Position numbers and translations under genes: made by a program. The notes beneath the pieces were generated by a model. It was not told the origin of the DNA and ran no database searches. It saw nothing but the letters and a program-made list of their open reading frames with translations. Positions 49,101-60,600 of a stretch of 64,000 bases of DNA are shown here, in pieces (within the stretch, counting starts at the first letter, position 1; the number at the start of each line of letters is the position of its first letter). The DNA lies in assembly GCA_949752735.1 (NCBI GenBank), contig OX457039.1:48768055-48832054 (forward strand), read 5' to 3'. This DNA is from Lumbricus terrestris (taxonomy: Eukaryota > Annelida > Clitellata > Crassiclitellata > Lumbricidae).

Positions 49101-52100
49101 GCAGACGCAGAAGGGCACTGAGAGACACAGAGTTGGACAAAGACAGAGCGAAGGAGACAAACAAACAGACAGAGACAGAGAGAGTGGTCAGAGAGAGATC
49201 AGGGAGCCACCAACCAACGGTGACTGACCAGATAGACGGAAGTGGTGGGCTGCTGCTGGGCCTTCGAGATTGTAGAGCTAGATATTAACCAGTGAATCAT
49301 TCCCATAACAGTCAATCTTCATCTGATCAATACGTGTATATATATATTGTGTATATATATATATTGTGTATATATATATATTGTGTATATATATATATAT
49401 ATTGTGTGTGTGCTCTTTTATATTTTAATATAAATGTCATTGCGATCACAATGTACTTACAGCCTATATTTATATAATATGAAACATAAAGATATATAAT
49501 TTGCATAGACATGTTGATTGTGATGAACAATATTGAGTTGGACAAGGAAGGAAGGAAGGAAGGAAGGAAGGAAGGTTATGACTAAGAATGATGTGGCAGT
49601 GTTTGTTGTGTTTGTGTTTGTGGATGAGTTGCGCTGGTGGGTGGTAGTGGTGGTGGTGGGTGGTGGGTGGTGGCAGTGGTGCGCTATTGTGGGTTGTGAT
49701 CTTGGGTGGTGGTCATTGTGATGCCCCAATGCTTGACACGGCTGCTAAATTTTGCACTAACATGAGGTTTGACCGTTTGACTCTGAGTGCATGCTTGCAT
49801 CCCATGGGTCTATTATGTATCTGGCATATACGTGAATGTATGACTGTATGTATACACAAAGTTTTATATTTGAATAACCTTACAGATCTATTCTAACTGA
49901 TAACAGGCAGACGGATATTTTAGCATACATGTGTATTGTGTAGGTAGGAATGATGGCAAGGAGCGAGAGGGAGAGAGGGAGAGGGTGGGGGGAAAAGAAG
50001 AAATGCAAAATGTGAATAGCAATATAAGCCTGTGTAGTAGTGGCGCTGTGATTTGTCATAAATGATAAAATGAATAATTGAAAAAGGTTAAGTGTGTGCT
50101 GTCATCACGCTTCAAAGCATAGCAGTCTTCACTCGTCACAGTTGTAACAAATTAAGCCGCTGAAGAGGACGAAGAAGACGAAGAGGAGGAAGAGGATCGA
50201 GGACCGTCAGTTTTTCTCAGGAGTAGAATCCGAGACCTAGAGTCTCACGCACACAAAGAAACAGGAGACATGAATCTGCCTTCTGACAGATTTGACATAT
50301 GATAGACCGCTTAATAGACCAATGCATAATTGATGACTCAGCTAATGGCTAATTATACCCCCCCCTTGCATCTCTCCTGCCGCACTGCAGTCCCGACAGT
50401 CCCTCCCCATCCTCCGTGATTCAACAAAGGAGAAGCACACGTCGTTCACAGAGGGAAATCATTTTCAGTTTTCACTTGAACTTATCCACCCGACTGACAG
50501 ACCCACTGAACAAGACAGACAAAACGGCACCAGGGCACTTAGAGGGGTGGCATGAAACTCGAATAATAAAAACGACAAGCAAGAACCCCCGTGGCCAAAG
50601 AAAAGATCGAGACTCGGTTGAGACTTCAGTCGAGACTTTGTGTCGAGACTCAGTCGGCTTTGGAACAAGGTTTTAGCAGCTGCCACAAAAGAACGCTCTG
50701 TGAGAAAAGATTTTATATGAGGCTAATTGAGTTTGACAAATGAAAGCAATGGAAACATTTCAAACTGAATACTAGCAAAACATGACCCCAATAAATTTAT
50801 CATGGTTTTTTGTATATAAAAAATATTCATATATATATATATATATATATCATGGTCTTTATGATATATAATATGATATATGCTACTGAATGTTTGTATC
50901 TGTCAGTGGGTGAGTCAGTCAGTCTGCCAGTAGAGAGTGTTATTTTCGGTTCAATTAGCTTTAACCTGTGTAAGCCTGTAAGGCTATATTTATTCTAACT
51001 TCATCAGTTCCCTGACCTAATTAGTTTGAAACCTTATAGTTTGAATTTAGCTTGTGTCATTTTAAAAGTTATTTTCATGATGGAATTTAATTTGGAACAA
51101 AAATTTCTTTGAACAATTACAGTAATTGTTGAACTGATAATGTAATGTTCCTTAAAGCTGTTAAATCTGCTAGAGTTTGAGTGTTAGTGGTAGGTATAAA
51201 GTTGTTCACTAATTTTCAAACATTTGGATGTCTAACTGCATTATGCCAGTACCATTTGGTGTTTTATTTCTCTCATCTAAGATTCACAATTCTTTGTCAG
51301 TTATTGTGTATTCAGATTTTTTAAAAATAATATCAAAAATGACTTGCCAAATGAAATGATTGTTTTGTGAAATTGCTGTTTGGTTTTACCAATTTATTTG
51401 TTTTTTCAGATCAGGGAACAGAGGACCTGAACAACACTGCTCTGTATGTGGCCGTACCAGTGTCCATTGTCTTCTTCATCCTCGTCATTGTCATAATAAT
51501 CGTTGTTGTTCTAGTACGCAGGCACAAAGCCTGGCCTTCCAGTATGTATAAATGGGTTTCCTTTTTTTCTGTCATGCTCTTGCTAGATTATTAAAAGCTG
51601 TTATCTAAGTCCAACTGTTGCATTGTCTGATTCTGAATGATGCCACCATGCTATCCGCTACAGAATTTGTTCTTTTTTCAAGAGGCAAATAATGCAAATA
51701 GCTGGTTTTGATAATAGTATATTCTGTAGGCGCACCTGCCCAGATCGGAGGGGGGAGGCAACAGATCTCCATTTAAATCAGGAATTTTTCGTGTTTTCGA
51801 AGTTTTCAGAATCATTTTCTTTTCCGCATGTTAGACTGATCCTCTGCCAAATGAGATATAAATATGTTCTTGGGTACATTGATTTAATTCTGAAACAGCA
51901 TGGACTATGAAATATAGTTCCTGAGGCTGTCAAAGCTGTCAGCAAGTTGCCAATGTTGCAATAAGTTGAGATATGGCCTGATCTGTATGGCATTGATTCA
52001 GAGAAATTATGAATGTGATTCTAGACGTGTAAATTGAATAGTTGGACATACGAACTTTTATATGGATGGATGGATGGGTTGGTGTATGGGTGAGTGGGTA

Positions 52101-55100
52101 GATAGATGGATGTGTGGATGGATGGGTTAGTGCGTTGGTGAGTGGGTGGATGGATAGTGGGGAGTGTGGGTGGGTGGATGGAGTCGAATGGATAGGTGAA
52201 TGGAGGGATGGATGGACGGAAGGATGAACTAGCTGGCAGACTGTGTGGCACTAAGATAAAGACAGGTCTTAATGGAGAGAACTGGAAAACAGACTGACAT
52301 GGAAAGAAAAAAAGTAAGGAAAGGAGGATGATACATAGAGGGAAGTGTGGGAAAAGATGCAACTGTGTTGAGTAATGGAGACTGGAGAGACGCAACAATA
52401 TCCATCTAGTGATGAATTAAAAGTGTCTCGTACCATTAACTGCATGATGTACATGTAGGCAGCTGTGGAAGAAAATGAACAGATTGAGATTAAGTCAATA
52501 TGGTGCACCACAATGGGAGGTTTTAAGTGACTACTATCAGCATGAGTATTCATCTTTGGATAATTGTTTACATGTCTATCAGCTAAATGCAGCAAAAACA
52601 GATTTAAAAGGTGCTGTAAAATATCAGATACTTATGGTCCATTCTTAAGTAAATTATGCTATTTACATATATGTTTATATCCTCTACCTATTTCAAATAC
52701 GGTAGATTTCTCTTTAAAAGTTGATTGTTGAAATCTGTTAACAATCTGGATTTTAAAAAAAATCATTGACATAAATTTGTATATTTTAAAAGATATTTTT
52801 ATGAAGACGACCATTTTGACTGTTATCCATGTGTTCATTCATTTGCTTCATATAAGCTGCTTTGCCTTACTGAGACATGCTTTTGAGCATGTTTCCGTGT
52901 GCCAGTTTTATCTGTCTGATTGTTAGACTATTTGCCAATGAAATTGACATTGATATCCAGAAATCGAAACATGGTTTGAAACTACTGGGTAGTTATTTAG
53001 TAATTTGTCTGTTTTATACTTTAGATACTGATGACAGCAAAAAGCTTAATAAACTGGTGCAAGGTATATTACAATGACATTTCTTCTCCTTTTGTTTGTT
53101 GCTGTAAATTGCTTAGTATTTATCTGGTTTTGCACAGAGCAGATTCCTGCACAAATTGATGTTAGGTTATATAGCGAAAGGAATTTCAGGATAGGCCTAC
53201 ACACAGCTTACAGATGCAGCAAAATCTGTACTAACATGGCTGGCATATTCATAAACTTTGGTTTGGTAAAGCCAGGGCTTAAAGTGTGGCTGGACGGTCA
53301 TGGACGGCGTCCATGCACTTATTTTAAAATCTGAACGCCGTCCAGCCACTTATTGGTCAACAATGACTAGAAAAGCAAGGGGCGTCCAGGCACTTCTTTT
53401 GGAAAGAAAAGGTGCGTCCAGGCACTTATTTTTCCACACTTTTAGCACTGGGTAAAGCTAGAGAGAAGATACAATAAATGAACTTATATAAGGCAAAATA
53501 TATCTGTAATGAAGATGCCACATATGTAGGAAACATGAGACATAGCCATCTATTTAAAGATGACTGTGTTATAAAGTGTTTTATGCACAGTTTTTTTTAT
53601 CAGGCCTACTTACATGCTATGCATGTGCTGAACTTTGTATTAAATCTGCACTGTCTTGGCATTTACTAGAATGAATTTTACGAAGTGTCATTGGGAAGAC
53701 ACAGAAATTGTTACGAATGGTTATAAATAAAGGATTATTGGTTCTGACAAGAGGCTTGACCCTTCAGGTATTGACATATGGTCTTTATCTTAATGCCATA
53801 CAGTCTTCTAGCTAGTCCATCCTTCCATCCATCCGTCTATTTTAGCCTTTACAGAGCCCATGATCCAAGAGACTTGACCCTGAGGCAAGACCCTCACTTT
53901 TTCGTAATGCATACGAACATTGCCTATTAATTTGAGTATGAGTTTGACATTCTTCAATGACTTTTGTTCCACTGGTAAATTTAGTACTTCTATTTCTAGA
54001 TCAAAGTAACACCCTTGATTGAATATGTCCAAATTCCAATTACCGTAACAATGTCTTATAACAGTTAACTTGATGTTTCATCAGATGTGAAAGTGCAGCC
54101 GGATCTAACGAGAACTGTCCTACCGGATCCACACGGAGGAGGCAGCATCGCAGCAAATGAGAAGCTGCTCTCTTTGCACAGTGACAATTCCCGTGTTATA
54201 TATAAGGAGCCATATTCAACGCTTCCGAAATCAGTTACAGATTACCCGCTGTACAGTGATGCCGGGGCTCTGGAGGAAGAGGAACATCTATACAATCAAC
54301 CAGCATCTACTCCCGATTGTGCTGATACAAACCACAGGCGTTCGTTGATATCTGGACTGCTCCCTGGCAATGTTGACATGGACGCTATCACCTGGACTAC
54401 TGTCACACATGCTGGAGGCCGTATTGCTCTTCCTTATTCAGGTAACTGCCTCCGTACAGTATGTTACATTAAGAATAATTCTATAGCATTACATGTAAAC
54501 AGTAAGAGGTAAGAAGTTTTGCTTGATTTAAATAGAATTGATTGGTTTACAATACAGTAGCACCTGTGTTAATCAGTTTATGCAACATATTAATTATCTA
54601 AAATAACAGTTCTATTTGTTAAATTAATTTTTCGCCTACAGCAGAATGGAATTATTTTGTGTGTGTTGTGCAGGTGTTAGTATGACAATTCCTGAAGGTG
54701 CAGTTGCCAAAGGTTGCACAGAAGAAATGTTTCTGGCCATCCTCAGAGAAGATAAAGATCGACTGAAACTCGCAGGTATCATGATAATAGGTATCGTGAT
54801 GATGGGGTATCGTGATAATGGGGTATCATGATAATAGGTATCGTGATGATGGGGTATCGTGATGATGGGGTATCATGATAATAGGTATCGTGATGATGGG
54901 GTATCGGGATAATAGGGTATCATGATAATAGGTATCGGGATAATAGGCCATCCTAAAAACCTCTGAGACCCCAAACTGCGCTGTGTCTATTTATTTTATT
55001 GGCCTTGTTTATAATTTTAATGTGTAGAATATATGCCCTTACGTCACATCTAAAATATATGCAAATTGTTCCATAGCCATGTCTGTTCCGTTTCTGTGGA

Positions 55101-57633
55101 ACAAACTCCCGCCAGTGTTGTGACAAATATGTGATTCCTCCCATGAACTCTCCAAGACTCCACCATTTCCTATCCCTCCACCGGTCATTCACTCAAAACT
55201 GAAATTATCAAATCCTGATTCCTCCCTTTCTCCACACCTTTCCTGCTATTTCAACTATAAGCATTATCCACCCATGAACCTCTATTTTAACCTTTACAGA
55301 ACCCATGATCCATCTTGGCTGTCTTAGCATACCTTTTGATATTGACAAGGAACCAATTTCACCATGCCTATTGACTGTATTTTGACTAAATGCCTGTGAA
55401 GAAACTGGTTCCTGCAACTTCACATTTTTTTATGCTGAAAGAAAGTTTGTTACAGTTGCACGATATGTTCTTAGAACAGTCAGCTGTTGCATCAGGATGT
55501 TGCATTATCAATAGCCATAACATGTCTGTATATGAACTGTTGTTGTCGTTCTATGTAGAGACACAGACAATGCTGGGTCCAGTGGTTGTTTGTGGACCAT
55601 CGAAAGTGAGACTTTGTAAGCCGCTAATTATCACGTTCCAACACTGTGCCAGCATAAAGCATGGCCAGTGGATGCTGTCCATATACTGCTGTGATACCCC
55701 TTACGGAGAACCACCTCACTGGCAGGTAGTCATCAAAACAGTTTCATAACCTTTCATTATACTGTAGTTAGCAGTGAATAAGCTGGTGCCCTGCGCTTGG
55801 CTTTCAAGTGGCGCTTTAGAAATTTTGAGTTTACGATTACGATTAGCAAATTGACAACCTGACTTAAACTCTGATTGCCAGTTTCATGAACGGCAGAGAT
55901 CCTTAAGTTTACGCAAATTACTGCTTATTTTATTTTGAGGCATTTCAACAAAGTTATTATTTACTTTAATGGAGGCTAATTACAATCGACCCAAATCCAG
56001 CGATGGTACTTTCGACCTGCCAAAAATCCTTTGGAAATTTTAATATGTTTTTCACATGTATTTAATTATTTCTTCATTCTACTGAAAAAATTTTATGTTA
56101 CAAACTGCAGACCATTCTCTATTGCTGCTGCAGAATCGAACAGCTTAAATTTGTACTTGGCGTAAAACTGACCGGAGTGTTAGTTTTGTAGGAGAATTAA
56201 GTCATTTGATTTTAGTCGTTTGGTTTGCTTTTGTTTCTGCCCAGCTTCTTTCTACACTCGGTCAGGAGACCGTCAACACACAAGTGTACACTCAGGTCGA
56301 TCTGAGTCACTGTCACATAATGACGGACTGTCTCATGAGGTACACGCTCATTGGTGAGCCTAACATGGCGAGCAAGGCAATCAAGATTCTGCGAATCGCA
56401 GCTTTCGCTCCAGCTATTCCGTCGTCCATGGACTACAACTTGCGAGTGTACTTTGTAGAAGATACAATGGATGCTCTAGAGGTTAACTCCGACTCTTTAT
56501 GGCATTTTCTGCCCTAGCAGGGCATTGTTTTGCCATCTCCCATAAGATTTGCATTAAAAACTAACATTCCCATTGTCTAGAATAACATTGTACTAAAAAG
56601 CTTAGTCAAGCACTAGCTAAATCACAGCATCATGGTTAGCATGTACATTGTACGCTATCTGAGCAATATCAGTTATGCAAAAGCTAGGTTGGTCTGCTAA
56701 CCCCAGTCTTGGTTTGAGAACCAAACTACACCTAGCTAACACTAGAAGTTATGAATGCATGTTGAACCTTTGAAATAGCATTGGTTGTAATCGCCGTGGG
56801 AACAATCTTGAAGCCCTGCCTTATTGGATGCTTAGTGCTTACTCTTCTGAGCTACAATTATTAATATAGCACTTATTTACGACTAAATGAATAGGCACAA
56901 ATGGAGAAAGAAATGGGAAAAGTTTATCTGACCTGCGTTGAATAGGTGATAGAGTAATTTTTGAGCGAAGTAAGACACGCTAAGTGATACAACAATTCTA
57001 ATGTGCTTCTACTGTTCTATTGAAGCAGGTAGTAATTTCTGAGTGTTTAACAACATTAAGTTGGGTCATAAAAAGACTTGCTAGGAGATGCCTATGTTTT
57101 GTTGTGCTTAACTAATCTATTCAATGATTTTCCATTATAACTCAATATTTCATATCCAGTGAAGCTGAAATGCATGGAAAATGGTGACTTGTATTTACTT
57201 ATTATGTAAACATCTTATTGTTGTTTGTATAGATTTTCTGTTAATAAACTTTTAAATTATTGGCATTGTACTCAGTATGTATCCTACAGTATTATTAGGA
57301 AATTTTACAAATCTTTTTTTGATTGTCTTTTTATTCTTGATTTATTATGACTTCTTGCAGGGTGTAGTACAGCTGGAGAAGAGGCTTGGATGTTGCCTTG
57401 TGGAAAAGCCAAAGCAGATCCTCTTCCAGTTTGGTGGAGCTAACTTGTGTCTTGCCATGGAAGATGTGGGACCAGGCTGGAGATCAAAATTACCGGCCAA
57501 TTACCAGGTGCTATAAAAATTAACTGTTTGAAACCGTAGGCAAATAAATAAGCAATTCATGTAGTGTAATTAGTAGCTTCTATTGCACCACTGAGAGCAG
57601 TGATCATTCAGTAGAGGAGAAATAAGTTTCGAG

Positions 57634-57665
<32 letters not shown>

Positions 57666-60600
57666 TGTAAGCAATCAAATTAGTACACTTAATAAAATGC
57701 CCTTTTACATACCTCACAGTCGTGGTTGGGTTGGGAGCGCTCCTGGGTAGGTTTCTTGAAGGGGCGCTATATAAGAATGTAGAATGAATGAATGAATGAA
57801 TGAATGAATGAATGAATGAATGAACAAAAGCACTGTGAGCATTGGGTAAGTTCACGATCTTTATTTCTCCAGTTCTATTTCCATTTCATTGTTGTTTAAT
57901 GAATATTTGTTGATTTCAGGAGATTCCCTTCTGGCACATTTGGAGTGGAACACAGAATGGTTTACACTGTTCCTTTGCGTTAGAACATCTAGACAGAACA
58001 CAGGACACGTTCTCATGCGACATACATGTCTTCCAGAAAGCACTGATGGCAAATCGACAAGTCCTACAAATTATACACAATCTAAAAGAGGTCTGGCTCC
58101 TCATTGTACTTTTGCTTTGTTTTTTTATTAGGAGCATTTATATAGCGCCCCTCAGACAATCTGCTCAGAAGCGCTCCCAACCCAACACCTTGGCTAAATA
58201 AGACAGTTTTATCAGTTCTAAGTCATCATTGTTGTGTTAGTTATTAAGCTTTAAATTTAAAATTGAGTATTTATTTCGAGATTGCTCGAGTGTTTCATCT
58301 CAATTGTCGTAATCGTATCGTAATTGTAAACTCGGAATTTCTAAAGCGCCACTCGAAAGCCAAGCGCGGAGCACCAGCTTATTCAAGACTAAAGCAGACG
58401 AGAAGAAGAGAATTATCATTAAATTATTATTTAAAACTTTCATAAAAAACTTTCATAAAAAACTATTCATAAACAGTCTTATCATGGTATCATACTTAGC
58501 ATTCTTGTATTGGCGATACAAGATAAGTATTTTCTCCATATTCATGAGGATATTGCCTTTGTGTGTCTTGTAGGCCCAAGTTCTTTTCTTGTTGCATATT
58601 TTCATCAACGCAAGTGACCTATATAATGTGGTCGTTTCACGTACATTTGGGTCTTGAAAGATTGTTTACTCTGTAAAACTTTAGACGAAGTGAAAAGAAG
58701 CCATTTACATTTTGCTTTGCCTGTCCACTTTAATCTTTCTGCTTGGTGAACTGTTTTAAATCCCATTTAATGTCATGCTGAGAGTGTTTCTGAATACTTG
58801 TGCTGTGAGACGCGTTTTACAGATGTTCATATCAGATTGAGATTATTTTATACATAATACAACCTTAGACACACGTTATGGTCTGCTGTGGCGCAATCTG
58901 GTGAATAGTATGGGAACACATGTTGTGAGTGTGATGGTGAAATTGGAAGTTTTGGCAATTGTGCCCATGGAACATTTTCTAACAAGGCACGTAAAGGGAC
59001 TTTCTTAAAAAGGAATACTTTTCTGTACTAGCATGAAGAAGCTGTGCACATGAGAGGGTTGTATATTTTAATTCTAAAAGTAAGTAAGTATATTTTTTAT
59101 TAGATCAGCTGGAATTCTGGTGTACAGGCATAATTATATAGTTAGAAATTAACAGTCAATATGAATAAAGCGTTCTAACTAGGAAAGTTTTTAAATAATA
59201 ATTTAACGATAATTCTCTTCTCGTCAGTTTCATTAGTTGCAACATAATTGAAGTACACACCTTAAGGCATATTTTACTTTGTTAAAACGCCATCTCATAG
59301 AATGGTCTATTTTCTTAACACATTAATATTATATGAATTGACAGAATACCGCTGCCAACCTTTCTTCTGCAATCTCACCTCATCGTCAAATTCGTGTCCA
59401 CGGTTCAACTATTTCGTCAGAGGGATCAGTTGCACTTAGTCAGTGCCAGCACATATTCAGGTTTGTCTAAACTTCAATCTGCACTTCACAAGCTATTTAT
59501 TAAACAATAATATTTAGTGGAACTGAAAAAGACAAGCCTGCATGGTATCACATGTGTTGGCGTATGTCCTTTCTTTGTCACACTTAGAGACTGACAGTTT
59601 CATGAAACTTTTGAAACAGTGAAACTGCCTTAACAAGGCATAAATTTTATGCAATGCAATACAGATGATATTCAAAAACTACAATGCTTTAATGAAACTT
59701 TCAAACTGGACTTTGAAATATTTTTTAAATCTTCATGAACTGCAGTTTCAGAATTGATGTCTTGAGCATACAAATAGTCACACAAATAAAACTATGAGTA
59801 AAATATTAATATAATAAATTTTGTCAAATGTTAAATGTTTTTCTGTATATCAAGAACATCATTGTATTTCAGTGAATGTTGAAAACTGTAGTCTGCAACT
59901 TTAACCTAATATTTTGATGAGCACACATCATGGGTAAAAACGATTGGCGCCGCTTGTGGCTGCTTGGCGGATAGTGTCAATCTCTGCTAGTTTTCGTCGT
60001 ATTTCTCGGATTATACTTTACATAGGCGGCCTTGTAACGGCATGGCTGTGTTACGGCGCCATAGAAATCGTCATTGTTATTATTATGGGTGTACTGTAGA
60101 TGGTAACTATAACTAACAGCACTGAAATCAATTGGCTCTTCTTGTCAGCTGCATGCCAACCTGCCTACAGGTCCTTGTTGGCATATAACTGCACTGTGTT
60201 CTCCAGAAATTTCCACAATAAAGAAATCTGCATATTACACTAGAAGATATATTTAGACAGGGTTTGTAAATACATTTTTAAATGTGTAGACGTGCATGAT
60301 GGATGAATTAATTAATTTCAGGTTACCAGTGCATGTCAAACAGCAGCTGAGTGCCCTGCTTGATCCTCCAAATGCACGTGGCAATGACTGGAGAATGCTC
60401 GCTCAACGTCTGAGTGTAGATAGGTAAACTCTCAGACTGCTTTTGTGTGGATATGCTACTTTGTGTGGTCATTTTATTAAGGGAAAAATTGTTTACAAAA
60501 CGTTACCTGTACAGCATCAAGTGGCGAGCTGTGAAAATGTTCATAAATGCATTGCTTTTTTCTGGCAGAGCGTCTGTTCTGGCGCCTTTTTTCGGCAGTT

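Noticed and set aside
52021..52398. 125-codon minus-strand ORF with many P, S and H
   Set aside because: Lies over the ATGG/GGTG simple repeat of intron 7; composition is that of the repeat.
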